Shown here piece after piece: positions 26,441 through 37,938 of a stretch of DNA of 64,000 nt. Every line of letters begins with the position of its first letter. The stretch's first letter is position 1. This DNA comes from Glandiceps talaboti. Its lineage: Eukaryota > Hemichordata > Enteropneusta > Spengelidae. The stretch is from assembly GCF_964340395.1 (NCBI RefSeq), contig NC_135550.1:25182676-25246675 (forward strand). The letters run 5' to 3'. Position numbers and translations under genes: made by a program. The notes beneath the pieces were generated by a model that did no database searches, was not told the origin of the DNA, and was given only the letters and a program-made list of their open reading frames with translations.

Positions 26441-29030
26441 ACAGAAAGACCATATTACAATTTTCTTGACAAAACCTTAAACATGATGGTTAATGCGAAG
26501 TGCTTATTCCTTGCAAAAGGGAAATTCTGACACTGAAATTATAACGCTTAATAAATTATAATGGCCCTGTCAGTAATTATAAGTGAACAATTATAGCGTT
26601 TGATATACTGTGCGTTGCGTGGTAATATCAACGGTTATGTGACAACAGTTGTGTTTCTTCTCGAATTTCAGACTGAAATACTTGAACAATTCAACTTCAA
26701 GGACGTTTCTGTTGAGTCTTACTGTAATACTTTGAGATGAGAACACAGTAGGTTATAAACAGTACTTGGTTATGAATTATGAATGTGTCAACATATATTG
26801 AGATATTTGAAATAAATATGTCCTAGTTTCAGTGCTACTCGAGTTCAATATCACAACGCAAAGTAAAGACACCAATCGTGCACATGTCAAATAATCACTC
26901 CAACCGTCGATTCAAAAAAAATAGTGCCCCGAGTAACGTGAACCACTATCATGACCTTGTTATCCCGAAAACAATAGACATGATATACACACATGAAAAC
27001 TGCAGTCACTATATATTTTAATTGTGACACATGGGGTCACAGGTACGCGGCACTGGGGCAACGCATGACTCTCTCGATAACTTGACTGGCTCAAGGCGAG
27101 TACTTGTTGAATGCAATCTAGGCGTGTATGTGTGTTTATATCTCCTGTGCTTTATAGGTTTGAGTATTAACATGACTTTTCACTTCAAAATGAAATAGAC
27201 ATGATTTCAATTTGTCATACCGTGTGTCGAATTTTTAAATGGTTTGTGTTATCACTGAAATAGGACGTAAAAGTAGTAAACTTACAGTTATTGTCAAGAC
27301 TAGTACATTATATCCATTGACCGCCACCGTTAAAACAGATAAAAAATCAGACTGCGTCCGCCCCATTATTGCATCGATAAAAAAGCACCTGAACATAAAA
27401 ACGAAATTACTAACATTAAATAAAAATGTTAGCTTGTTCGATTTATTTGAAGAACACGCTATGGAAACATAAAGTTTAGAATCGCTAATCATTCTGTTTT
27501 TTCCAATTCCACTTGAGAGAGTTTGAACGTTTAGGGTCAGCGGTGTTTGTTGTTGAACACAAATAGATTTGCTGCCTGTGACAATTAATCTCGTGAATAT
27601 TGCGGCAGTTGATTTGCAATTGAAATTCTTTTGTTACGAAGAGTAAGAAACATGTCAATTGGAAAATTAATACGCTGTCCCGTTTCCGACATACTTGTCG
27701 GGATCGGCTTACACCCTTTATTCTATGAACTGTCGTGGCACAATTTAGAATTTCAGAAGAGCCGAAAGTGTTCACACGGCAAGACAAAAAACCCACCAAC
27801 GTCGGTTTCTTCGAGGGAACTTGTAATCGGTTGGAGATCACCTTACAGGGGGGCATTTCTACAGATACGTGTATGAAATCAATTATTATAACATATGGAA
27901 ACCATTCATTGTCTGTTCAACACCACATTGAAGACCACGGGGGATAATTAGGCCTACAGAATTGAAAGTGTTTGGGTTTCAAGAAATTTCTGAAGGCGGC
28001 TATATATTAACACAAAAAGAACTAATAATAATATGAAACATCTAAAAGATGCATGAAGTTATTAAAAGGTAGTCCCCGGAGTGGGAAATCACAATACGAA
28101 CGCAATGTTCCATACAATCTTCTACATGGTTTTAGGAAATGAATTTTAATCATTCGAAGATTAACCGAGCGGATAATGGAGGATCAGTCCATTCATATAG
28201 TTCCAGTCGAATACGTAATTGGGTTAGCATACATGCCTTTGGGGATGGCCATAACATATATGCCTTCCTTTATTTATAGTGTTCATGTCATAGGATATTC
28301 ACTCAATATACACCGGAGTCTGAGAGCATATATTAGATTACAAATGTTCTAATACATTAAAATTCTTATCATCTATATTCCAAACGAAGTATTCTGGACT
28401 CACTAACCAACAGATGCTGTATATTAAGCTTATATGATAACTTGTTGGTATTTTCGTACAGAAGTCAAACGTCTTTGTTGTCAATTCGCTCAAATGGCCC
28501 CTCTCTGGCGAGATATCTCAATGATGAATTGATCGTCCCTGGACCCTGACACAACCCCGCCAAAATAGTAGAAGAAAAACATTTTTATCTATTTTCTAGT
28601 TAGGGAAACCGGATATCCATACCTTGTTTGTTTTTTAGCACGTTGGGTTGTCTCTTATTTCATTTCAACACTATTTTCAAAACAACTTAAATAATAAATT
28701 CATAAAAAATGGTTTGTTCAAAAATGACTCGATGACACCCCAATCCATTATCAAGGGTTCACTGTCATTGCATTGTCCAATGAGGAATGTCAACCCTACA
28801 TCATTTATCAAGATAACATGATTTTGGTGGAAAACACGTCAACTCCCAAATATATATACTAGTATATATATAGTCACGAAGCTGACCTTTGATTGAAGTT
28901 TTATCTTATCTGAATTTGAACGACCGTGAACATATTGGCGTACATAAATAGTTTGATAATATGTGTCATTGCTCTATACAGTATTTGAAGTGGCCAAAAT
29001 TCCTTCTTTCTTCCTGTTAGAAATAACTCA

Positions 29031-29218
29031 TATGCAGTGACGATCGATCTGATTCGTCAGAAAGGAGCTATCAGATGTATATGTAGTGACGATCGAGCTG
29101 ATTCGTCAGAAAGAATCTATCAAATATGTAGTGACGATCGAGCTGATTCGTCAGAAAGGAGCTGTCAAATGTCTATGCAGTGACGATCAATCTGATTCGC
29201 CAGAAACATTCTATCAAA
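29031..29218. repeat. tandem array of 49/45-bp alternating units (94-bp dimer x2)
   Basis: Four units start at 29031, 29080, 29125 and 29174, with lengths 49, 45, 49 and 45. All share the core AGTGACGATC followed by CTGATTCGTCAGAAA. Units 1 and 3 carry GGAGCT and a 4-bp longer tail, while units 2 and 4 carry a CTATCAAA end. The array is therefore a two-copy higher-order repeat of a 94-bp dimer. Confidence 0.93.
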
Positions 29219-31880
29219 TATGACTTTTCAGAATGAATCTCAGAAATTTTCATTCAAGACGAATTTTCCGAGTTGACATGTAATGACTACGGTATATTTT
29301 CAAGCACATCGTGGATTTCACGTGGTTTACTAGCTGTCTAGCACCTGCTATAACTTTGCCACGTTCTTTCGTTCCCTTTGCAGGTTTACACGTCTCATGT
29401 ACCAACTGTATGCAATGCGGTGCATTGGTAATCAAAAGCGTAATACATTATTCTATGTTATAGTCTAGTCATGTCTGAGTTTCTACGTTTATATTACATT
29501 ATTTGTGGTGTAAACCCAGTAGCATATTGGCCAGCGACTGTAAAGTAGATACAAATGGCCACTGGAGAAACAAATTCAAAAAACGCATTTGCTTGTACAA
29601 CATAACAAATGTCTACGAAAACTATTATTTGTGTGATAGATTTGATGCGCCCTTTTTTGCGTCGGAGTTCAGACCTGACCTGTTCTAAGTCGCAGCGACT
29701 GGGTAAAATCCAAGCGATTATATCTCGTGGTATCACGCGTCTTCATTATTGGCTTTTTGATAATCAAACTGACTGATAATCCCTGAAATTTGCGACACAC
29801 TTTCCGGGGTTACGCCAAATGTAGGTCTAGGTTAGTCAAACAATTAAAACTGTGGTCCATTGTCCTGAAGGTCATTACTTTCAACACCTATCAACACGTG
29901 CATGTACTTTTTGAATATTTGGTTTTGTTAGGCTACCCATTTCAATTTGTCTGTGACTTGTATCTCGCTTTGTTAGAACTGTATTCACTTACTCGATACA
30001 CCATAATATTTTTTTTTACTGTAAGCTTATACATGTGGTCAGATCATTACAAACGTTTCAATACTTGACTTTTATGTACAAACCCTTTTTAGATTGCCGA
30101 AAAGATCCAGTAACACTGCAACACAGTTCAAAACAATAAACCTCGTGTAGAAAAGTCGAATAGAAATTAGCATCCGCTATACATGGTTGGATGAACACGA
30201 AGAAAAAGTTGAGATTCTTCTCTATGAAGTTCCATAATAGTGAAACTTCTATTCAGCGCCTGGTCTGATATGAATACAGTCTATTCTTCTCAAAGTGAAC
30301 AATGGCCGTTATGTGGTTGTTGTCATCCCCGTGGATCTGTTCGACCATAGTTTATGGGTGTAGGTGTAAAGAGATGTGGCAGAAAAGGTCCAAGTGGGGA
30401 ATTAATTAAATCGCCACTAGTATAGCTGGCACGTACACACACTCACACATAGTCAAAAGTTCGTTTTAAATATTTCCAGTGGATTTAATTCTTTAGATTT
30501 GATGGATTATTATTCATATCTGATTGATTCGGAGATACAGCGCCTGATAACTGTATGTTTTGTAAATGAATTGACCTTAGGTATTTTGTAAAGTTTACTT
30601 GCAAAGAAAACGGCTGAATCTCGCTCGAAATCTAGTTCTGTGACAATAGCATTGTTTTGCTAGATCTCCAATTTCAAAGGCAAGGTGGAGTCGCATTCCA
30701 CTACGAACTATGCCTGCATAGAGCTATTTGACAAAATTCGGTAACTAGTACTAGTGTGAATTATAAAGTCGGTAATGAGATCATGGGAATTTCAGTCGAA
30801 GTCAGAATTTGTGATGATATTGAGTTGCACTGCAACCCACCATGGCAGTGTTATTTCATAGCATTAATGATTACTCTTAGTGGCTACGATTTCATCAGTC
30901 TGGGAAACTTACACTTTTGTTTACCCCAGTTCAAACTCCTAAAACAATAACAAAAACAACAAGGTGAAACCTAAACCGAAGCCATGTGGTTTTAGGTTCG
31001 CCATGTATGAATAATTCATTTACTATAACAATGGTGATAAAAAAAAATCCCCTGAACAACATGAAATATACAATAGGACGTGCCATTGCTATGAAATATA
31101 CATACACTTTTTTGTTAAATTATCATAAATAACATAGGTTGGATATAAAAATCGATAGACTTGCAAAGACTGCGTGTAACGAGTCGGCTGTCGTTTTCAA
31201 AATGTCTTGTAAATTGTATTGCCGTAAAATTGACTCCGTTTCATAATTTGACAAATGTTGCAATCACAACAGTGGTTAAAACAATGTCGACGTAGAAAAA
31301 GAGACAATCCCGGCATATTGTTTTAACGTTGTTGGTTCATGAATCAACAGGTGTCAGTTGTAAAATAGATTTAAACTATAAGCAAGTCAAGTATAGTAAA
31401 TAAGACCACATCAAACATTCGCTAAATAGTTTTGTCACGAAGCTGACACGTTTCAAAAAATATACATAATAATCTCTGTGCACGAAATAATTCTTTGTCA
31501 GTGGTTTGTCGTCATAGAAACCGTGTCGTTGTCTGTCTACAGTGTCCCGACAGGTTTGGTTTGCCGGCGGTACAATGGTTGACTTAATCAGAGTTAATGC
31601 AACATAGTCTCGTCTAGCTAGGTGAAAAAAGAATGCGACTTATATGGCGACAGCTTTCCCTAATACAGAAATGGCAGGATTGCTTTTGATAAGTCTGAAT
31701 TATTACTGAACCCGAATCCCTTTAACGTGTCGACTTGGCGACACGAAATATGTAATAAAAATACCACACAACACAGGAGAGGAAAGTTCGAGTATTGTCG
31801 TGTCACGTGATTAGCTATTTAGGGGGAGGAATATTCCAAGGTGGCATGATCACAGTCATTGATAAATATGTTGGATAGTT

Positions 31881-33002
31881 CTACCTCTCGTCGGCTGTAT
31901 CATCGCTGGTATTGTTCGTACATATATCAGTAATGTCCTGTTCCGACGAGACGTCAAAGCCAGCTTCCACGGTGTAGTTGACACCATAGTTGGCTCCGTT
32001 AAACGGCAAACTGTTAATCCATCGTTTGCACTTATCACTGGCATCACTGTTGCTACTGTCCGTTTCTTGTTGTGATAATACTTGTTCGGCAATTTCTGGT
32101 GAAATGTCACAAACATTAATATATCTCCTCCCTTCTGTGGTAAATAAATCTTGATAATTCTCAAACAGTTTTTCGTCCCCTGTCCTCCAATCATATTTAC
32201 ACAAGGCAGGGTTTGCACTGTGTGCTGCCTTGTACAGCTTTTGACGAGTCTTAGACATGACATGCATTGGTGGTCCCGGTATCTGAGACAATCTTTTCTT
32301 TTCTTGAATTGTGTCTTGTGTACTTGACTCCTCCACATTTTCCGCTATATCTGGGAAGTTCTGTTCTTGCTCGGTCGATATGGGGTTAGGATTTTTCAAC
32401 GAATCGTGGAACGATTCTTTTGATGACAAATCACCAGCAGTCACCATTACACTGGGTTCTAGGCTCAAAGATCGGGTTTTGCGTTGACGTGAAGCGATCC
32501 GATCTCTTCCCTCTTGTGTCGCGGCAAAAGAAGGACAAGAAGTCGACCGCATTTGCGTCATCGTCACATTATTTGACGAAGGTGAACGTAAACTGAGATG
32601 AGTTGTGGTACCACTGACTTTACGTCGTGGTGTGAGAACGGGGAGCTCAAGAGAGACCCTGCTCTTCGTACTGGCCTTGGAAACATCGGACATTTTTCTA
32701 GATTGATTTGGCGGCGTTTGGCTACGCACTTCTGTCGTTGAATTGTCTAATTTCCTTATCCTAGAAATAACGTTGCCGTGCCTGGCACTGTGCTTCGTCA
32801 TTCCCGTCATGCTAGTTTTCTTCCTTGGCTGTGGTAATATAGCCTCTTGGTGTTTATACTCCGGTGGTTGCCGCCGTGGTGTCACGGAGTCCGGAGAGCT
32901 AGTACCGCTCTGTTCTTCATTGAGTAATCGACCAACTTGGAAATCCAGTGATATTCGGTGATTAGGCGACGATCTTTTATCCACCATAACGTCAAGAACC
33001 AT
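31881..33002 (-). CDS. unrecognised Ser/Arg-rich protein, possible first exon
   Basis: An open frame of 373 codons from ATG 33002 is far longer than chance allows at this base composition. I do not recognise the family. I chose ATG 33002 because its context (A at -3, G at +4) is good, a TATA box lies about 50 bp upstream, and the frame's only earlier start-like codon is GTG. Residues 1-235 are Ser/Thr/Arg/Lys-rich and probably disordered. RSTSCP at 152-157 fits the 14-3-3 mode 1 pattern RSxSxP. PKA-type RRKVS is at 126-130. A short motif [IVL]SL[DE] recurs at about 17-20, 116-119 and 179-182. Residues 237-311 hold more aromatic and hydrophobic residues (KLYKAAHSANPALCKYDW, then ENYQDLF) and may fold. 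No signal peptide or membrane segment is seen. The stop TAG overlaps a donor-like AG|GTAGAA, so the protein may continue into another exon. Confidence 0.85.
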   Translation of the reverse strand: MVLDVMVDKRSSPNHRISLDFQVGRLLNEEQSGTSSPDSVTPRRQPPEYKHQEAILPQPRKKTSMTGMTKHSARHGNVISRIRKLDNSTTEVRSQTPPNQSRKMSDVSKASTKSRVSLELPVLTPRRKVSGTTTHLSLRSPSSNNVTMTQMRSTSCPSFAATQEGRDRIASRQRKTRSLSLEPSVMVTAGDLSSKESFHDSLKNPNPISTEQEQNFPDIAENVEESSTQDTIQEKKRLSQIPGPPMHVMSKTRQKLYKAAHSANPALCKYDWRTGDEKLFENYQDLFTTEGRRYINVCDISPEIAEQVLSQQETDSSNSDASDKCKRWINSLPFNGANYGVNYTVEAGFDVSSEQDITDICTNNTSDDTADER

Positions 33003-33052
33003 ATTTGGCGTTGCAAAATAACTCACCTCGATCTCTACAGGACAGTGGGTTT

Positions 33053-33060
33053 TTTATATA
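33053..33060 (-). promoter_or_regulatory. TATA box of the first gene
   Basis: TATATAAA on the minus strand begins at 33060. A start site about 30 bp downstream (near 33030) would give a 5' leader of under 30 nt before ATG 33002, with no upstream ATG. The GTGAGT at 33021-33026 resembles a splice donor, but it lies in this short leader and is probably fortuitous. Confidence 0.55.
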
Positions 33061-33402
33061 AACGGGAAGTTTGACGGACGACTGGTGACGATTACATGGA
33101 CACTGTGATCTAGGTGGCCGCTGCTGTGAACAGCACACGTATATACGAATCGATGCTGTGAATACTGGTAAACGTCACTGGCGGAGTTAAAACGGTGACT
33201 GGTGTATATATTGTGTATACTGGAGCGTAAAGCTGATTCTCTCTATATTATGAATACACAAACTGACCCTTGTAATACATCAAGCTATATAAAGCCGTCG
33301 ATCGCTTTCAGTTGTTGGTCCCAATGACCGCAGGCTTGCATCTAAACTGCTAGTCATTCAGTCGACGTAATTCTTTTTAACCCTAAAGGAACTCCGAAGC
33401 GA

Positions 33403-33425
33403 TGACGTCACACCTTTTCACGTGA
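33403..33425. promoter_or_regulatory. CRE plus E-box pair upstream of the first gene
   Basis: TGACGTCA at 33403-33410 and TCACGTGA at 33418-33425 are separated by 7 bp, about 375-395 bp upstream of the predicted start site of the minus-strand gene. These octamers bind CREB/ATF and USF/TFE/MITF-type factors in animals. A role in this gene's control is inferred from position. Confidence 0.5.
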
Positions 33426-36400
33426 AATGACCGGCAGCCTTTGCAGCATGTGCAATTGAATATAAGATCACCTTACACAGAGAAACAGTGCGACCTTATA
33501 AACAACAGGCTGCAAGCCTGCTTAGCAACTGTCCCCAGTCATTTTTCTCGTTTGCCCAAATTTGACTGATTGGCATTCGAGTCGCTACGCAGGTCTGTTG
33601 ACTCTGGTTATGATCGCAGGCCCGTTAAAAATGTTCTGTAACACGAATCGTTGTCAAAGGGGAGATATACATACACTGTAAACAGCACAATTGAATAACA
33701 GAGTAATCGAACACACCCAGACTGTTCAAATCTGTCCGATGTGTATACGAAGTAAATGCACCAGAGCCATAGCGTAAATGTTTGATGGTACACAGAAAAT
33801 AGACATCATGGCAATTGTCTGAAATGTACACCATCGTGTGTATCTCTATTAGACTGGAATGTTAAAGAAAAAAACACACTAAAGGTGCAGAGTTGGTTGA
33901 TTTAGGTTGAGTGGGTATTGATCAGTCATGATATATGAGAGTGCATTGATCCATTTATCGTTATGCTACGAAGACTGGCTACCAATGCAATGTTACTAAG
34001 GTTGTTAACATCACCAAGGGACAATTGAGTCGTCAATATAATATTGCTAAATGTGATTATATTAACTCTTTAAGTAACGCATAATCTACCCAATACATCG
34101 ATTTAATTGTTACAAAACACGGATATGTCAGTTCGATAATACAAACCAAATTAGTTCTTTTGGCCTGTGTGTTCTTTCTTTGATTATGTTCTAGCAATCG
34201 TCATTTTATTACAGACAAGTCTAGAGTCAGTCGAATGATTCAATACTAATTGTTGGTAGCCAGGTGTGTTTTCAAACACTGTGTTGGTAATCCAAACACC
34301 AAGTTGTTTATTTCCATTTGAAAGATGTACGTGCTGTGTGTTTCATTTCACCAATGATGTGTAATTTATCAGTCTAGAATGGAAAATTGATGTTATACAA
34401 AACCAAATTAAGTTGGTTTCTTTTGTTGTGATCACAGACATTATACCTTACATGGGACGAACGTCATGACATCACATTGCTAAAACAGCACTGGGAATGC
34501 ATGATAACTGTTTGCATGGTTGCAGTTACATCGAATTGACAGAACGTCATTTGTGAGACCAACTGCACACATTATTAGTGAACAAATCTTCTTTGATAAG
34601 TACAATTAACGTTTGCTGATTTTAGACTTAGACTAACTACTTTTCTTCAACATCACGAGTCATAAAAGATTTTCTACGAGAGTCAATAAAACAGGTTTAT
34701 TAAATTGCCGGTATCGACTCAATCAGTGGATACCGAACATAAGCTTAGATTTGACCTGGTTTTGTTCATGATTGACACGAGACATAAAAAAAGTTAATCC
34801 CTATAATCCATCAAATATTAAGAGGCGCCCTTTTTATGTAACTTTTATTTCAGTTAAAAAGACATGGCTGGTGTCTTTGAGAAGGGATACAGAAAATAAA
34901 AGACGGAAAAAGCTTTTGTATTATAAATTCTAACAATTGAAGTAGTCGGGCCTTCAAAATGCGAGATCGGTCGGTATTGTGTGTGTGTCTTTATCATATT
35001 CACTCGCACTAGAACACTTAGACAAGTTATACCGAAGGCCCCGGCACTATTAGGAATGTTTGAACAATAAACATTGAACAATATGCTGCAAGACTGAAAA
35101 AATACTTGGCTAAAGCTGAGTAATCGCAAGTCTATAAAATCATGAAGTCGAAGTCACGAAAAGGGATAATGAACAAAGTATGACTACACACAGGGAGAAG
35201 TATTCTTGCTGTGTGTGTGACTGGAAGAATCAAAGGAAGTGGTTGCCATTGTTAAATCTAAACATTTCGAATCAAGATTTCCTTCCCGTTGTATGCAATT
35301 TCTTAGTATTTACACCAAAACGGCAGTAATTAGTCACCCCTCACACAGTAAATGACAGTGAAGTTAGTGAGTTTGTTTAGGGTCAGTAAGTTTGATAGTA
35401 CGTGTACTTGACCAGAAATTACCTGTATATCAACAATGGCAATGTATGTGTCATTATATCTTTTTTTGGTTGACTGGTTCTTGATATCGATAACGGTTGA
35501 GTTTCAACGTCACATACTAATAGTAACCATGGCAAATAAGTCGAGATACCACTGTGTGGGTGGTATCTCGACTCGAACTCAATATTTGTAATTTGCTTGC
35601 GTGATTGAGTTTCTCTATGAAGCAGAAACAATGGAGCCATCCTCATTTTTGACAAAGCGTAATGGCTCAAATTGTACCAATTTCCAGTCAATGTTGTTCA
35701 ATTATGTTGACGCAGAGGAAGAAAATTAAACTACCATCATGGTTTGAAAATGAGAAATAAAGAATCACCCAGTAGACAAATTACAACACTTATAAAATCA
35801 CGTCTTCTACAAAAGACGAAGCAAGTCATTCTATACATTCATTGTCATAGACCTAAACTTTGTGGATTACTTCAGTATATTTCGGGGATGCTAGTTTTTG
35901 CCACTGTTGTCACTCGCACTGTTCCTCGAACCCACAGAAGACTCATAATGGTATACCAAATTGATATATGATATTAAACATTTTATATAGGTGTCTCTTT
36001 TTCTAAACGTTTTTGTGTTAATAACACCACTTGTACTCGGACCCAAACTCAAGTGACAAGCTTAGACGACCATAAAGAGACAAATATCATCTACTCATAT
36101 AGTACGGAAGCAGTCACGTTTAATTTTACCAAGACATACTTTGACATGGTGCGGAATTTGAGAAACTCGTTCCAGTAACGACACCATATCATATCCGGGT
36201 TAGATAACCATTGCAAATATATATATGGTGATAACATCATATACAACTATTTCTCACATGACGTCTACAGCCTTGTGTATGCATAGTTCATCAGTTAAAC
36301 ATTACAATTGTTCATGTGACGTCACAATTTAAAAATAGTACCAGTCATCTTTCTAGTTTCAAAACCCGTCATCGAATTGTACATTCTATCTTTAACAAAA

Positions 36401-37885
36401 AGTAGCAAGTGGTTTGTTTTATGTGGGCAGTTCTGTTCAGTTTGATCAGTGAATTATGAGGTCAAAATATTCATTGATTTGTAAAGGTCAAATTTAGGAT
36501 AGTTTTTAATACAAAGATACCCGTGCATAGAACACACTGCAAGACATTTTATGAATAAACTCATATTTCATGTACGTTCTCCACCTCCTTTGTATGAAAT
36601 CAACAGGTGTCTGTGAAGTACGCTCGTACTTGAGGGCATGACGTAACAATCACGTAATCTCAAGCCGTGTCTGAATCCCACACCGAAGGGGGTAGGAGGT
36701 AGGCTGATTACAACACATGTTACATCGGGGACTGGTGCCATCCCATACTGCGTGGGCTCTTGTTTATTTTGTGAGCAGTGAACCGGGTAAGAATTATCTG
36801 ATAATCTCTGTTGGTGATGTGTGAATTAGAATCAAAGGATGATATTTGAAACTTGAATACAATTATACACTGTGTGATAAAAGTTTCCCACCATCACATA
36901 TATCATAGTGTATGATAACTGATGACGTTTAGACCAAAACAAAAACAGATGTCGAATGAAAATTTACACTTTCAGGGGAATGACAAACTATTGGATCATT
37001 TGGATTATCATATCAATTATCTATCAACGTGAGGAAATCTTAAATTTCAGATGAATTTTGAATTCATATAATACAAGCAATGTAAAGTATGTGGTCATGG
37101 TTTTTGCTGAGATTTGATATTCTTTTTGTATGTATTATCAGTTTCGCATGGTATAACACGATAGTGACGTCATCGAATGATCTATTATCAAAGTATTTCC
37201 TGTAAAAAATGGGAGTACCAGCAGTTCAGGTTAGTATGTTAGGGAGCCTTCAGGAATTAAGAGGGGTGGCATCATGGTGCAGAGCACCGAAGAACCATTT
37301 GATCTTGATCGTACTGTCACCGCAGTTGCAGGATCAAGCTAACGGAAGACAAAAACTGAAAGATTCCTTTCCTCTTTGCCATGACTTACCTACTAGGAAG
37401 AACAAATCAATATGACTTGTCAGTTTTATTGGACAGTAATAAATATTTATGGGTAGATCTCGATGACAAATTATAGTTGACAGGTTGCTCTCATTTGTCC
37501 GTCATTGCAGGATCTCGGAATCGTTGATATTAGGCAACATATATACACTACTATAACAGTGAATTGTAGATGCAAATAATCATTCTACGTCAATTTCTCA
37601 TCTTCTGTATATCTTCTCTCATAGCAAAATGCAAGTGTTCAAAACATTCTAATATATTCTGGTATTTATAAAAGCAGTTTTCTGACCTTGGACCATCCCA
37701 TTATTTTGCCGGATAGTCAATATCATTTCCCTTTCACGATTCCTCTTTACGAGGTAATATTCATCTTTTGCCTCTTTATCTTAAAGGTATACAGACTCAA
37801 GATTCGAAAGACGTCAATTGAGTCAGTTCTGATCCTCCCAAAAATATTGACAAGGATATTCAGTTCTTATTAGCACAATCTTTAA
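33426..37885. other. non-coding stretch with CRE octamers and a hairpin
   Basis: No gene is recognised. CRE octamers are at 36317-36324 and 37165-37172. The latter shares a 16-bp match, GTGACGTCATCGAATG, with 14701-14716. A perfect 14-bp-stem hairpin is at 35539-35573. Confidence 0.5.
35539..35573. repeat. perfect 14-bp stem hairpin
   Basis: AGTCGAGATACCAC (35539-35552) pairs with its exact complement at 35560-35573 around a 7-nt loop TGTGTGG. No run of T follows as for a pol III terminator, and clear flanking direct repeats are absent. Too short for a typical animal microRNA precursor. Confidence 0.8.
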
Positions 37886-37938
37886 CCCCCCATCCCCACC
37901 CCCACCCCACACCACCCCACCCCCACCCCACCCCACTC
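37886..37938. repeat. C-rich (CCCCAC)n tract
   Basis: About 53 bp of CCCCAC/CCCAC units. The complementary strand is G-rich with many runs of three to five G and could form a G-quadruplex. Confidence 0.93.

Larger units (their letters stand above)
25633..31880. other. non-coding stretch; SINE remnant and minisatellite inside
   Basis: No gene is recognised. The frames near 27239-27947 cluster on both strands but none exceeds 125 codons or shows protein-like continuity. Contents listed separately are a degenerate SINE body at 26328-26440 and a tandem array at 29031-29218. The CTCF-like TGGAGGGCGC at about 25980 has one core mismatch. TCACGTGA at 31803-31810 lies just beyond the first gene. Confidence 0.5.

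Noticed and set aside
27239-27472. 77-codon plus-strand frame starting with ATG
   Set aside because: It is short, overlapped by a longer antisense frame, and has no recognisable family or supporting context.
31856-32338. 160-codon minus-strand frame overlapping the first gene
   Set aside because: It is a shadow frame of the real coding region and lacks an independent start context.
33003-33026. Start of the first gene at the upstream GTG
   Set aside because: Eukaryotic initiation favours the ATG at 33002, which has good context, and the GTG lies inside a donor-like GTGAGT close to the inferred start site.
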